A DNA stretch of 64,000 nt from SPDF01 sp963699825 (lineage in GTDB: Bacteria > Gemmatimonadota > Gemmatimonadetes > Gemmatimonadales > GWC2-71-9): positions 1-64,000 of the forward strand of contig CAVOVI010000002.1 of NCBI GenBank assembly GCA_963699825.1. The letters are read 5' to 3'. The notes under the pieces were generated by a model. That model saw only the letters and a list, made by a program, of their open reading frames with translations, made no database searches and was not told the DNA's origin. The translations under genes were made by a program, and so were the position numbers. Of this stretch, positions 21,099 to 31,306 are shown one piece after another. Position 1 is the first letter of the stretch. Each line of letters starts with the position of its first letter.

Positions 21099-21755
21099 CT
21101 AGCTGGCTCTGGCCCACACCTTCAGGAACGGAATCCGGGTCGGTGCCGGCTCCACCACCGCCACCGGTTCCTCCACCATCGGCGCGTCGAGTTCCACTTC
21201 GGCCATCGCGGCGAGCGCCTGCTGGTAGACCATCTGGGCCTGGTGGGCCGAAAGATCCATGGTCCGGATGTAGTGCCGCACCCCTTCCTCGGAGGAACCG
21301 CTGCGGGTGCCCGCCAGCATCAACGCGTTCGACTTGTGGGTGGCGGCGAGCCCTTCGAGGGCGCGGGCGGTGGCGAGAGTCATCCGGCGCCGGGCCTCCT
21401 GGGTGGCGGAGGCCATGCGCCGGGTCACGCCGATGAGGGTGCCGGGATTGAGGAGCGCCCACCCCTTGGGCGTGGTGTCCGACGCTGGGGCATCGAGGGT
21501 CGAGAAATCCAGGCGAAGGAAGGCTCCGGTTCGCACGGCGTCGCGCATGCCGAGGGGGACGGGGACTTCACGGAAATAGGCATCGAGCGCCTCGTCCACG
21601 GAGACGAACGGGGCGAGGGCCTCGACAAAACTGGCGGCTTCGGTGCGGTGCGTCTCGACCAACGCCTCCCAGGCGCGGGCGTAGGCAACCTGCACCTGCC
21701 GGTCGGCGGCCGAGGCGTTCGGGGTCAGCGAGGGAATGGCATTCGGGAACTGCAT
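21099..21755 (-). CDS. protein of unknown function, helical
   Basis: 218 residues without signal peptide or membrane helix. Long alanine- and charge-rich helices dominate: ADRQVQVAYARAWEALVETH, SATQEARRRMTLATARALEG and HQAQMVYQQALAAMAEVELD. A middle segment, AVRTGAFLRLDFSTL, looks strand-forming. The helical, Ala-rich style recalls phasin-like or structural proteins, but no signature confirms this. SD-like CGGAG lies 9 bases before the ATG. On the minus strand it follows the porin at 21998-23369 by 240 bases of mostly featureless sequence, so it may have its own promoter. Confidence 0.6.
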   Translation of the reverse strand: MQFPNAIPSLTPNASAADRQVQVAYARAWEALVETHRTEAASFVEALAPFVSVDEALDAYFREVPVPLGMRDAVRTGAFLRLDFSTLDAPASDTTPKGWALLNPGTLIGVTRRMASATQEARRRMTLATARALEGLAATHKSNALMLAGTRSGSSEEGVRHYIRTMDLSAHQAQMVYQQALAAMAEVELDAPMVEEPVAVVEPAPTRIPFLKVWARAS

Positions 21756-21997
21756 CGTTCGTCACTCCGGAAAGAGGTCAACTTCCGGGAGTGAGAGGAG
21801 CAGGAGGAGTGCCATCCCCGCGGACACCACTCAACCGCCGTATTGGCAACAGATTGACCGATGGCTCCGCAAGCCGTTGCAGTGTCGATTGCGCGGGTGC
21901 GGCAGCCTCGGACACACGGCAGTGAGGGATGGATGCGACAGATGTGACGAAGGGGCGGCCGAAGGCCGCCCCTTCCCTCCAGACAGACCTGCGCCTG

Positions 21998-23369
21998 CTA
22001 GAACAGAATGTCCGTCCCGAGCGAGTAGGTCCACCCCGTCTGGCCGGCGGTGTAGTATCCGAAGGTGGAGCCCGTCGGACTCTTGTAGACGTTGATGGCG
22101 TGGGCATTCAGCCGCCAGCTGCGCGTGCCGGTCGGGTAGAAGCTGAGGCCGGGCGAGATTTCCGTCGGGTTCCGGTCGAACTGGTCCCAGACCCATCCCG
22201 CCGAGGTGTAGAGCATGAGGCGTCTCGGCACGATCATGTAGCCGAGCTGGGCCTGGAGGCCGCGGTCGGTCACCGAGCTGAGCGGGAGCGGCCCGTCGGC
22301 GCGGAAGTCGGAGAGTTCGCGCTGGTAGTACTCCGACTGAAAGCTCCAGCCCCGGTACTTGAGGCCGGCATTCAGGGAGAATTCGTTGTAGGCCAGGTAC
22401 TCGACCGTCACGCCGTCCGCCAGCGCCCCCGTCTCGAAGGCGTACACGCCGTCGGAGAGCCGGAGTTGCGTCTCGTTCGGCTTGGGCTGGTCGAGCGGGG
22501 CCGCGCGGTACTCGCTCGGCGCATAGGCATAGAGGCCGCCGAAGCGGGTCGCGAGCTTCTCGTGGTACTCGAGGTCACCGAAGCCGCCCCGGGGGCCGAA
22601 CTCCCCGGTGGTCGGCATCCACATGAGGCTGCCGCTGTACGCCATGGAGCGCGCGTCGTTCGCCGCCGTGATGCCGAGCTGGCTGAGGTTGGTGTTGATC
22701 GACGCGGTGTACCAGAGGCGCGACAGCGGCTGGCCGGTGATGAAGACGCCGGTGGAGAAGCCACCCCGCATGAACTCCTCGGTCATCTGCCGGTCGCTGC
22801 CCGCCCAGAACGGCCAGGAGCCCTGCATGGAACTCACGGCGAGGTTCGGGGCCATGCCGACGCCGAGGGTCAGCGCCGGGCTCACCTGATACTGGAGGTT
22901 GCCGAACGCCAGGGTCTGCTGCGTGGCCCCCAGGCTCCAGACCGTGATGTTGTAGCGCAACTTGGGCTTCCAGAAGAAGCCGGTGAACCAGACCATGGTC
23001 CGCTGCCAGTAGAAGCGCGTTCATCGCCGCGACTTCGCGCTCGCGGCCGAGGTGGTCGGTGTAGGTCTGGTCGCCGGGGGTCTGGTCGATCCACCGGAAC
23101 AGCCCGTACACGCTGATGTTGAGGCTGGCCTTGTCCTTGGAGGTGAAGAGCTGGAACCCCTTGCCCGGCGTGAATTCGCCGGCGGTGGTGTTCCCGGAAG
23201 TCCCGAATTCCACCGGTCCATACTTCGTGCTGTCCTGGGCGGTGCTGTCCGCCGGTGGCGGCATCGAGATGTCCTGCGCGAAGCCTCGGGCCGGCAGCAC
23301 GAGCAGCGCGACGCCGAGCCCCAGCAGAAGACGGTGGCGGGATGCGTGGCCGACAAGGGTGCGCGTCAT
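21998..23369 (-). CDS. outer-membrane porin, one frameshift
   Basis: About 457 residues after correction. A signal peptide (LLVLPARGFAQ) leads into FTPGKGFQLFTSKDKASLNI and YGLFRWIDQTPG, then alternating beta-strands of a phosphate-selective-porin-like barrel: FFWKPKLRYNITVWSLG, FGGLYAYAPSEYRAAP, LKYRGWSFQSEYYQREL, and a C terminus ending TYSLGTDILF with a terminal phenylalanine, as expected for barrel assembly. An extra C near 23012 breaks the frame. Start ATG at 23369 lacks a good SD. It follows the glutaminase gene by about 95 bases and is probably the last gene of the porin-glutaminase-porin operon; it may admit glutamine or related anionic solutes, which is inference. Confidence 0.78.
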
Positions 23370-23465
23370 GGAAGGGTGCCCCGACGAAGTGTGAATGGCA
23401 GCCGACCCGCCCGTGCGGAGACGAGGAATGCGCGACCCCGCCCCCGACACGGTGGGTGGCCCTGC

Positions 23466-24527
23466 CTACTTGGAACCGGTCTGGGCGTAGGGATTGCCGC
23501 CCAGGGCGTTGGAGATGTCCGCAATCGCCAGCTGGGCGCGGACGCTGTTGCCGGCGGCGTCGACCGGCGGCGAAATCACGGCGATGCCGAACTTGCCGGG
23601 CGAGACGGCGATGATGCCGCCGCCCACGCCGCTCTTGGCGGGGAGGCCGGTGACGGAACAGCCACTTGCCGGCGTCATCGTACAGGCCGGCGGTGGCCAT
23701 GACTGCGAGCGTCGGGCGGTACGACGGACGCCTTCATCACCTGCTTCTTCGTGACCGGGTTCCGGCCCCCAAAGGCCAGCGTGGCGGCCATCATCGCCAG
23801 GTCCTTGGCGTTGACGCCGACCGAGCACTGCTCGGTGTAGATGTCGACCGCCTGGAGGGGGTTGTCCTTGATGTAGCCGTAGGCGTACATCAGCATCCCG
23901 ATGGCCTGGTTCCGCTGGTTGGTGGCGGCCTCGGAATCGTAGACGTCCTTGAGGACAGTCAGATGCACGGCCGGCGGCGGCGTTGTAGAAGTTGGCAATG
24001 TTGCTCCAGATCTCGCCGCGGCTGGCGCCCTGCACCATGCTGGTGGCGGTGATGGCCCCCGGGTTGACCAGCGGGTTCATCTCGGCGGCGTCCTCGAGCT
24101 TCGAGCCGCCGAGGCCCTTGTAGGACCACTCCACCGACACGATCGAGTTGAATCGCATTCCGGTCGCGTCCGCGCCGATGGTCTTCAGGATGGCGTCAGG
24201 GCTCTGCTGGTCCATGACCAGCGCGATGGTGTAGACCTTCGAGATCGACTGGATCGACACTTCCGTCTTCAGGTCGCCGGCGGTGTACACCTTGCCGTCG
24301 GCCGTCACCACCGCGATGCCGAACACCTTCGGGTCCACCTTGGCCAGCGCCGGGATGTAGTCGGCGACGGCACCGTCATTGTTGTTCTTGTACTTGGCGT
24401 ACGCGGCGTCCACCGCCGCCTGGATCTGGGCCGGCGTCTGGGCGGCCGCCGGGGCCGCCGTGAGCACGGCGCCCGCAAGCGCGAGGCCGAGAGCCCCGCG
24501 GCCGAGCGTGGTCATGAAGCGCGACAT
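23466..24527 (-). CDS. glsA: glutaminase A with signal peptide, several frameshifts
   Basis: Hydrolyses glutamine to glutamate and ammonia. The Glutaminase family motifs are SIQSISKVYTIALVM (nucleophile Ser with S-x-x-K), MNPLVNPGAI, GLGGSKLEDAAE-type substrate loop, RNQAIGMLMYAYGYI, and SGVGGGIIAVSPGKFGIAV near the C terminus. An N-terminal signal peptide (LTAAPAAAQ) predicts periplasmic export, whereas most bacterial glutaminases of this type are cytoplasmic. The frame changes near 23975, 23725 and 23660; corrected length about 350. GGAGG precedes the ATG, which overlaps the upstream porin stop (TGATG). Sits between two porin genes, suggesting that the enzyme acts on glutamine entering through them. 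Confidence 0.88.
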   Translation of the reverse strand: MSRFMTTLGRGALGLALAGAVLTAAPAAAQTPAQIQAAVDAAYAKYKNNNDGAVADYIPALAKVDPKVFGIAVVTADGKVYTAGDLKTEVSIQSISKVYTIALVMDQQSPDAILKTIGADATGMRFNSIVSVEWSYKGLGGSKLEDAAEMNPLVNPGAITATSMVQGASRGEIWSNIANFYNAAAGRASDCPQGRLRFRGRHQPAEPGHRDADVRLRLHQGQPPPGGRHLHRAVLGRRQRQGPGDDGRHAGLWGPEPGHEEAGDEGVRRTARRSQSWPPPACTMTPASGCSVTGLPAKSGVGGGIIAVSPGKFGIAVISPPVDAAGNSVRAQLAIADISNALGGNPYAQTGSK

Positions 24528-25749
24528 CAGCTGCCTCCGAGGGTCTGCTTGAAGGAGTACTTGAACGAGACGCGCGATGCGGTTGTCGTTGTAGGACCAG
24601 TCGTCGGAGAAGTTCTTCCGCTGGCCGTAGGTGTACTCGATGCCGGCCAGGACATTCGGCGCCGGGTAGTAGATCAGGTTGACGGCCGCGTACGCGCCCG
24701 ACGTGGAAGGCGTCGGGCGACTGCCCGTCGCTGTTGTCGATGTTGAGCGTCGAGTAGCCGATCGAGCTCGTGAACTTCTCGCTCCAGGTGTGGTCGAGGA
24801 AGGCCACCATGCTCCACATCGGGAGCGCCACGCCGATGATCGGGGAGACCGGGTCGGAGAAGTTCTCCTGGATGCCGATGTCCACCGGGGCGTCGTTCAT
24901 GTAGTTCTGGATGGCCTCGCCGTAGACGCCCTGCAGCCGCAGCACGTCGGACTTGCCGACATTGATGTTGGAGCTCAGGGTGACGCCCCAGCCGGTGGCG
25001 GAGCCGGAGAAGTCGGTCGCGCCGGCGTTGAGGTCTTCCCACTCGATGGCCCGCAGGATGCCGCCGAGCTGGATGTAGCCCCAGTCGTGCGCGGACCGGT
25101 ACTGCGCGGTCAGGTCGGGCAGCGGGAACTTGGCCGCGACGCCGTCGAGCTCGACGCGATCGCCGTACTCGCCGGCGTCCGCGCTGGCGCCCGGGCGCTC
25201 CAGCGCGATGTTCAGGAACGACTTGCCCTGGATCGGGGAGTAGCGCATCTGCACGTTCCGGAAGAAGATCATGCCGTTCGGGCCCCAGTACTCCAGCGTG
25301 TTGGGGAAGACGTCGATGTCCATGAACGAGCTGTTGTTCTGGCCCGCGCCCCACTTGCCCAGCTGGCCCCAGGCCTTCCGAAGCCGGATGGTGGTCTGCC
25401 CGGCGTCGGACCCGACGCCGAACATGTCGAACTCGAAGATGGTGTAGAGCTCGCCGGCCTTGGTCGGCACCCAGGACTGGACGCCGAACCGGCTCTGCCG
25501 GACGCTCGCGAAGATCTGGCCGTCCGCACCGAACTCGTTCTCGTAGGCAGGCAGCTTGGTGGGACGCATCACGTCGTACCAGTCGGGATTGATCTGGTCG
25601 ATCTGCTTGCCGAAGTCGAGCTGGGCAAACCCGTAGATGTCGAACTTCGCCTTGCCGGGGGCGTCCTGCGCCACGGCCGGGACGGCGAACAGGACCAGCG
25701 CCGCGAAGAGCCAGCCCATGGATCGAGGAACACAACGCAGGTATTTCAT
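24527..25749 (-). CDS. DcaP-like outer-membrane porin, two frameshifts near the end
   Basis: Starts at ATG 25749 with GGAGGGG at good spacing and a signal peptide (LVLFAVPAVAQ). The mature protein begins KFDIYGFAQLDFGKQIDQI and DVMRPTKLPAY, characteristic of DcaP-like trimeric porins, and continues with SRFGVQSWVPT and TIFEFDMFGVGSDAG. Frame breaks near 24705 and 24575 hide the end, which reads FHVGAYAAVNLIYYPAP-like and then RVSFKYSFKQTLGGS when corrected (about 407 residues). The stop is the TGA overlapping the glsA start. DcaP porins favour dicarboxylates; solute here is unknown. It is preceded by a hairpin repeat (25857) downstream of the response regulator. Confidence 0.85.
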
Positions 25750-25856
25750 CTGACCCCTCCGCAATGGTGAAACCAACTGGAAGCGTTGGATGTGACCCGC
25801 TCGCCGGCAGGCCTTCACCCTCCCGTGGAGAGTAGCGGGAGCCGGGGGAGAGGTAA

Positions 25857-25897
25857 CCTCGGGATTTTACGGGGCTGGGAGGTGGAAAATTACGAGG
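25857..25897. repeat. 41-nt hairpin repeat, copy 1 of 2
   Basis: CCTCGGGATTTT and AAAATTACGAGG flank a GC-rich loop and pair at 10 of 12 positions. The copy at 31307-31347 has the same length and an identical stretch of 26 bases including GTAACCTCGGGATTTTACGG. It lies between the response regulator stop and the porin start (both minus strand), so terminator or 5'-leader roles are both possible. Confidence 0.65.
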
Positions 25898-25917
25898 ATT
25901 CTGGCCTTGCCGGGGGC

Positions 25918-26570
25918 TCAGAACTCGACCAGGCCCTGCTTGATGGCAAAGTGCACCAGCTCGGCGTTGGTGTGCACGCCCAGGGTCTCCATCATCTGGT
26001 ACTTGTGGAACTCTACCGTCCGGGCCGAGATGCCGAGGCTCGAGGCGATCTCCTTGGCCGAGCGCCCCTCGGCCAGGAGTTGCAGTACCTCCCGCTGCCG
26101 GGGCGTGAGGGACGCGACCGGGTCGGCGGGCTGGTCGGGCCCCTTCTGGATCGCAGACGAGGACCTCCCCCGCCATCTGCGGGGAGATGTAGGTCTCCCC
26201 CTTCAGGGCGGCACGGATGGCGGTGACCAGTTCGTCCGAGGCCGAGTGCTTCAGGACGAAGCCGGCCGCCCCGGCCTCGAGCGCCCGCCGCGCGAAGGTC
26301 ACGTCCCGGTGCATGGTGAGGAACACCACCGGGACCTCGTCTCCCCCCTGCCGCAACTGGACCAGCGCCTCGATGCCGTTGAGGTGCGGCATGGTGATGT
26401 CGGCGACGATGACATCCGGCCGCAGCTTCGCCGCGGCCGCCACCAGCTCGCGCCCGTCTTCCACCACCCCCACCAGCTCGAACTCCGCCGCGAGCAGGCT
26501 CTTCAGCGCTTCGGCCACCAGGAGATGGTCGTCGGCCAGGAGGAGCCGCGGACGGCGCGGGGCGGTCACG
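25918..26570 (-). CDS. NarL/LuxR-family response regulator, one frameshift
   Basis: The receiver domain starts LLLADDHLLVAEALKSLL, with the phospho-acceptor aspartate in VIVADITMPHLNG and the lysine in GFVLKHSASDE. An indel near 26155 shifts the frame; beyond it the DNA-binding domain reads LTPRQREVLQLLAEGRSAKE and IASSLGISARTVEFHKYQMM, ending KQGLVEF. About 217 residues after correction. GTG start at 26570 overlaps the histidine kinase stop (GTGA), with AGGGGGAGG upstream, so kinase and regulator are translated together. It may control the porin-glutaminase operon directly downstream, which is inferred from position only. Confidence 0.88.
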
Positions 26571-28181
26571 ACGACCTCCCCCTCACCGGTACCCAGGCGA
26601 CGACGGTCGTGCCCTGCCCCGGCTCGCTCTCGATGTCCAGGGTGCCGTTCACCAGCCGGACCCGCTCCCGCATGCTCGCCAGGCCGAGGCTCCGCGCCGA
26701 GCCCGGTTGGCCGAGCGCGAAACCGACATCCGTCATCCCGCACCGCGAGCAGCCAGCCCCCGTCCAGTCGGCGCAGCGTCACGCTTGCGGAGTGGGCCCG
26801 GGCGTGGTGGGTCACGTTGCTCAGCGCTTCCTGCGCGACGCGAAAGAGACAGAGCGCCGCGTCCCGGCCGAGGTCCGTGGGCACCGATCGATCTCCACCG
26901 ACGAGCGCCAGCGGATCTCGGCGCCCGACCCGTTCGCATTCTGCCCGCAGCGCCTCGGCCAGGCCGAGCTCCTCCAGCACCGAGGGATGGAGCTGATAGG
27001 CAAGGGCGTGGACGTCCTCGCTGAGCCGGATGAGTCCGTGCCGGATGTCGCGCATCGCCTGCGCATGCGCCTGGTCGGGTGCCGCCTGTTCCGCGCGGCC
27101 CGACGTCGATGGCCAGCACCGCCAGCCGCTGGGTCACGTCGTCGTGCAGTTCCCGCGCGAGGAGGGCGCGCTCCGCCTCGTGCGCCGCGATCAGTCGCCG
27201 GCCGAGCTGCCCCAGTTCCGCCTCGGCCAGCTTCCGGTCCGTGATGTCGCGCAGGACGCCGAAGGTGCGGACGGCGCGACGGTCGGCGTCGCGCTCGGCC
27301 ACCCGGGCCAGGTGGTGGATCCAGCGTTCCCCCTCGCTCCGGATGCAGGAAGCGATACTCGACGGACGCCTGTTCCAGCCGCCCGTCGTGCAGCTGGTCC
27401 CGCATCAGCAGCACCCGCGGGCGGTCCTCGGGATGCAATTGCTCCATCCAGAACGTCACGGCCGCCAGCCCCGCCTCCCGCTCCGGGGGAACCCCGCACA
27501 CCTCGCGGAATCGATCGTCGACGAAGGTCGTGCGCGCGGCGAAGTTGACGGTGTAGTAGCGCCAGGCCGGCCAGCTCGGCGCCTGATCCCAGACGCTCTT
27601 CCGTCTCCCGAAGCCCGGCGAACATCTCCTGCCGCATCAGGGCGCCGGCCAGCAACTCGCCCAGCAGCTGGAGTCGCGGCACGAAGACATCGGGCCACTG
27701 ATTCTCGTGGTGCACGGTATTGAGCACGATCAGGTGGCTGATGACGCCGTGGGACGCAATGGGCAGCGAGAGGGCGGACCGAATGGGCATGCTGCAGCCA
27801 CATCTCCCGTTCGGCGGCCGCCTCGGGCGGGAGGTCCGCAAGCTTCTCGATCCGCACCGGTGCGCGCTCGACGAGGAGCCGCTGGTGGGACCAGGGAAAG
27901 GCCGGCACCAGGTTCACGTCCCGCGGCACCGGCACGACCCCCTCCGCGTAGGCGCCGAGGAGGACGTGGACCGCCTGGTGGTCGGGGCTGACGGAGAGCA
28001 GGGCACAGCGGTCGGCGTGGAAGAACCGCCGGACGGCGTCGAGGGCGCGCTCGATGACCGGTTCGAGCTGGTCGAGCGGGGCGGCCAGGAGGGAGGCGGA
28101 GGTGTTCGATAGCAGGGTCTCGAACTCGAGTCGGCTGCCGAGGTGCTCCACCGAGCGTGGCGTTTCGTCGAGGGTGGTCAC
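26567..28181 (-). CDS. NarL-type sensor histidine kinase with GAF and PAS domains, multiple frameshifts
   Basis: No membrane helix is visible, so it is probably a soluble sensor. A GAF-like domain covers about residues 20-170 (LLSNTSASLLAAPLDQLEPVI onward), a PAS domain follows (FREVCGVPPEREAG, VEYRFLHPE, RTFGVLRDITDRKLAE), then the HisKA_3 phospho-acceptor helix with the histidine in LLARELHDDVTQRL, and the ATPase domain with QEALSNVTHHARAHSASV and IESEPGQGTTVVAWVP. The frame changes at least five times (near 27790, 27580, 27340, 27110 and 26730). Every segment is conserved, which suggests errors rather than a dead gene. Corrected length about 538. It lies 43 bases after CorA and overlaps the regulator. 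Confidence 0.8.
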
Positions 28182-28223
28182 ACCGGTGAGTATACCCGCC
28201 GCTCCGCGGGGGGGAAGCGCGCC

Positions 28224-29194
28224 CTACTCGAACCACCCCCGGTTGCGCAGATAGAGGTACATCGCCCACCCGACGACGCACATCGACCCGAGCGCAAGCG
28301 GATACCCGAAGCGGAGCCCGAGCTCCGGCATCCCCTCGAAATTCATTCCCCAGATCCCGGCCATCAGGGTGAGTGGCATGAAGATCGTCGACAGGATGGT
28401 GAGCCGGCCGAGCCGACGGTTCAGGCGAGTCCTGGCTCCGGGCGTCGAGCAGTGCGCGGATCACGTCCATCCGGCCTTCCAGCCAGCTGGAGCGTGCGCT
28501 CCGTGGCCTGGAGGTTGGCGAGCGCGCAGGCCTGGTAGTCGGCGACCGCGCCGCCCACCGCCGATGCCTGCGTCGTGGCCATCAGCGCCGTGAGGATCGG
28601 CAGTTGTCCGCTGACGATGGAGTCGAACGCCAGCAGTTCCGATCGCCGCTCCGACATCTCTTCCATTTCCACAGAACCGGAATCGCCATCCAGCCGCCGT
28701 TCCAGGTTCACGACCTGTTCTTTCAGCTGCGCCGCCCGGCGCAGACCCGACAGCGACAGCGCCATCAACTGCGCGGCGAGCAGCCCGGCCACGCTGCTCT
28801 CGGGGAGCCATCCCGGCGATTCCTCCAGGATGCTGCCCCGCGCCAGGGCCGCGAACGGCATGGCGTGGATCGTCAGCAGGAGATCTTCCCGCGCCAGGAC
28901 CGTGATGTACTCGACCGTCTGGCGCTCCACCCCGTCCGTCTGAAGTGGGATCACCAGGAAGGTCACCCCCTTGATCGGGTAGAATCCGGCCCGCTCCCCC
29001 GACTCCAGGCAGAGCCGCCGGGGCAGGCCGGAAACGCCCAGCGCGTCGAGGAGGGTATCGAGAGGCTCGGCGCCCGCCACCTGTACATCCATCCAGAGCC
29101 GCACGCCGGGAGCGCCGAGGTCCTTGAGGGCGCTCCCGTATTCACGCGGCAGCAGTTGCAGGTCGTCGGTGATCTGGAAGCAGCCGATCTTCAT
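28224..29194 (-). CDS. CorA-family divalent metal transporter, two frameshifts
   Basis: The large cytoplasmic N-terminal domain runs from MKIGCFQITDDLQ to about residue 250, with the long CorA stalk helix around LLAFDSIVSGQLPILTALMA. The C-terminal membrane part, after frame changes near 28475 and 28420, reads RLTILSTIFMPLTLMAGIWG and carries the GMN selectivity motif in GMNFEGMPELG; a second helix, LALGSMCVVGWAMYLYL, ends the protein at RNRGWFE. CorA proteins move Mg2+, Co2+ or Ni2+ through a pentameric pore. Corrected length is about 323 residues. The ATG overlaps the stop of the small membrane-protein gene upstream. Confidence 0.88.
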
Positions 29195-29523
29195 TCGTCA
29201 CTTCCTGGCAACTCGACCGGCGGGAGGTCAGGGGCAGGCAGCGTGCCCGCACTCGTCCCCGCCAGCGCGGCCACGACGAGTGTCCACGCCGGGAACACCG
29301 CCAGCCCGGGCACCACCTCGACCGCCAAGGCGCCCAGGAGCGACCAGCGGAACCCCAGGACCGCCAAAAGCAGCACTGCCGTGATACCGTCGAGGAGCCA
29401 CTGGACCGGCGGGAGCAGCGCGACGCCGAAGCCGAGGGCATCGGACGCCACGGCCACCAGGAACGCCCACCGCCAGCGGGGCGAGCTCCAGGCCAGGGCA
29501 AGATTGTGAATGAGTGATTTCAT
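29191..29523 (-). CDS. small integral membrane protein of unknown function
   Basis: About 110 residues from ATG 29523 (MKSLIHNLALAW). Three hydrophobic segments are visible: WAFLVAVASDALGFGVALL, WLLDGITAVLLLAVLGF and WTLVVAALAGTSAGTLPAP, and the tail PDLPPVELPGSDE is acidic. The compact pattern with Asp-Ala-Leu-Gly and Asp-Gly-Ile inside helices resembles a small uncharacterised family often next to membrane transport genes. The stop overlaps the CorA start (ATGA), so expression is probably coupled. It could assist CorA, but there is no direct evidence. Confidence 0.65.
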   Translation of the reverse strand: MKSLIHNLALAWSSPRWRWAFLVAVASDALGFGVALLPPVQWLLDGITAVLLLAVLGFRWSLLGALAVEVVPGLAVFPAWTLVVAALAGTSAGTLPAPDLPPVELPGSDE

Positions 29524-29649
29524 CGTGATGCACCGCTCCCCGGTGGCAATTCCGGCCATGCGCGCCTCATCCCGCTGGCCGACGCTCCAGCGGCAATGTA
29601 GGGGAGTGGCGCCATCGCGGATATCGGTGGATGAGGGCGGGACGGGACG

Positions 29650-30030
29650 TCAGGGTTGGGCTCCCTGCACCGCTTCAATCGCCGGCAGCAGATCGGTGGC
29701 GATCGCCCGTTTCAGCACAAAAGCGTCGGCGCCAGCGGCGATCGTGGCCTCGCGCACCGATTCCTCGTCGTGCACGCTGAGCACGATCACCTTTGCGCTG
29801 GGACAGCGCGCACGCAAGATCCGCAGCCACTCGAACCCGCGGCCGCGCGCCAGGGAAAGGTCGACCACCGCCACGTCAGGCTGCAGCCGGGCGGCGCCTT
29901 CGATCAACGACGCCTCGTCGGCCACCATCAGGACGCTGCCGAACGCCGTCTCGAGGAGTCCGCGCACCCCCTCCGCCAGACCGTGGTGGCGGTCGGCGAG
30001 CAGCACGCAACTCACCGGCCTGCTGATCAT
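29650..30030 (-). CDS. single-domain response regulator receiver
   Basis: 126 residues, receiver domain only with no output domain. The phospho-acceptor aspartate is in VAVVDLSLARGRG near residue 57, the Ser/Thr position in VIVLSVHDEE, and the conserved lysine in AFVLKRAIATD. The N-terminal acidic patch is reduced: where most receivers have two adjacent acids, this one reads LLADRHHG. It could pass phosphate between proteins, as stand-alone receivers in phosphorelays do, or bind a partner. GGAGGAGG lies about 10 bases before the ATG. No cognate kinase is adjacent; the nearest is at 26567-28181 on the same strand. Confidence 0.8.
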   Translation of the reverse strand: MISRPVSCVLLADRHHGLAEGVRGLLETAFGSVLMVADEASLIEGAARLQPDVAVVDLSLARGRGFEWLRILRARCPSAKVIVLSVHDEESVREATIAAGADAFVLKRAIATDLLPAIEAVQGAQP

Positions 30031-30107
30031 GTTGTTCTCGCCTCCTCCGCGACGCTCGGTCGCGGCACTCCGTCAGTCGCGACCGCGGCCCGGAGCGAAC
30101 GAGTGAC

Positions 30108-31229
30108 TCACGGTGCGACGCCGGACGCCGGGGTCGGGGCCGGGATAGGCAGCGGCTTGCCGACGTTGGCCTTCTCCCACGCCCGGACCTTCACGCGCGC
30201 GGCATCGAAGAGCCGCTGGTAGTTGCCGAGGCGAACCTTCTGGCTCGCCTCGGGGGTGAGCAGCTTCCAGAGCGGCGCGTAGATGTTGTAGACCGCCATC
30301 GGCGAGTCGAGGCTGGCCGGCGCCACGACGTCGGTGCCGAACAGGAACCGGTCGGGATACTTGTTGATCAGCGCCGCCGTGGCCTTGACGGCCTCCGGGC
30401 TCGACGTGATGTACTTGGCGGTCTCGTCCCAGGAGATGTCGATGTACACATGCTTGAGTTTCGGATCAGCCAGGGCCACGTCGAGCAGGGCCAGCTGTTG
30501 CGGCACCGGCCGCACGACGCGGCCGAGGCCGATGTGCGCCCAGATGATGGTCGCATCGGGATGCCGCTCGAAGAGCGCCCGCATCTGGGCGAGCAGGTAG
30601 GGATCCTGGCCGTCCTTCGGGAACGGCATGTTGAGATCGTTGTGCAGGATCGCCACCAGCCCGGTTTCGGCGGTGAAGTCGAAGAGGCGGTCCAGGGCGG
30701 GATCGGTCAGGCTCGCCGGTCCACCCGCGATCTTGGAGGAGACGAACTCCTTGTGGATCGAGAACTCGCCGATGCCGGAGAAGACGCCGGGGAAGGTCAG
30801 CAGCACCCGGCGGACGTGGTCGGCGGCGTACATGTCGGCGGGGTTGAAGCCGGTGATCATCGGGTCGAGTCGCGCCTGTTGATCGGCCGGCAGCGACCGG
30901 TATGACATCGCGATGAATGCGTCGGTAAAGGAGTAGTAGTAGAGCGGCGCGTCCGACTGCAGATAGTAGGTGGGGGCGAAGCTCCCCGAGTTGCCGAAGG
31001 CCCACTCCTGCTGCAGCGGAATGCCAAAGAGGGTGGAGCGGCAGACCGTGCTCCCCATCATCCGCACGTAGTCGGCGACGGGCGTCCCTTCCTGGATGTA
31101 GTTGGTCAGGTGGAAGTGGGAGTCGCTGTACTTGGCGTTGGCGCACCTGGCGTCCTGTCCGACAGCCGGACTGGTGGCCACGAGCGCCAGCGCCGCCACG
31201 GTGGTGAGCACGGTTGTGTTCCGTCTCAT
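30108..31229 (-). CDS. secreted amidohydrolase (amidohydrolase_2 family)
   Basis: 373 residues with a signal peptide (ALVATSPAVGQ). The TIM-barrel metal-site residues are seen: the first H-x-H in SDSHFHLTNYI, histidines in AILHNDLNMPF and IIWAHIGLGR, and the aspartate in FLFGTDVVAP near the C-terminal third. This is the layout of amidohydrolase_2 (ACMSD-like) enzymes, which include decarboxylases and lactonases as well as hydrolases. The substrate is not clear. Aromatic catabolism would fit the family, and the kynurenine genes are 15 kb away, but ACMSD itself is normally cytoplasmic. It is intact, with GAGGTAG before the ATG, and follows the hairpin repeat at 31307. Confidence 0.8.
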   Translation of the reverse strand: MRRNTTVLTTVAALALVATSPAVGQDARCANAKYSDSHFHLTNYIQEGTPVADYVRMMGSTVCRSTLFGIPLQQEWAFGNSGSFAPTYYLQSDAPLYYYSFTDAFIAMSYRSLPADQQARLDPMITGFNPADMYAADHVRRVLLTFPGVFSGIGEFSIHKEFVSSKIAGGPASLTDPALDRLFDFTAETGLVAILHNDLNMPFPKDGQDPYLLAQMRALFERHPDATIIWAHIGLGRVVRPVPQQLALLDVALADPKLKHVYIDISWDETAKYITSSPEAVKATAALINKYPDRFLFGTDVVAPASLDSPMAVYNIYAPLWKLLTPEASQKVRLGNYQRLFDAARVKVRAWEKANVGKPLPIPAPTPASGVAP

Positions 31230-31306
31230 GTGACTACCTCGGCGTGTGTCAATTGGAAGGCAGCAGAGCGTCGAGTGGAGTCTAGACCGGAGATGGGGTC
31301 GCGTAA

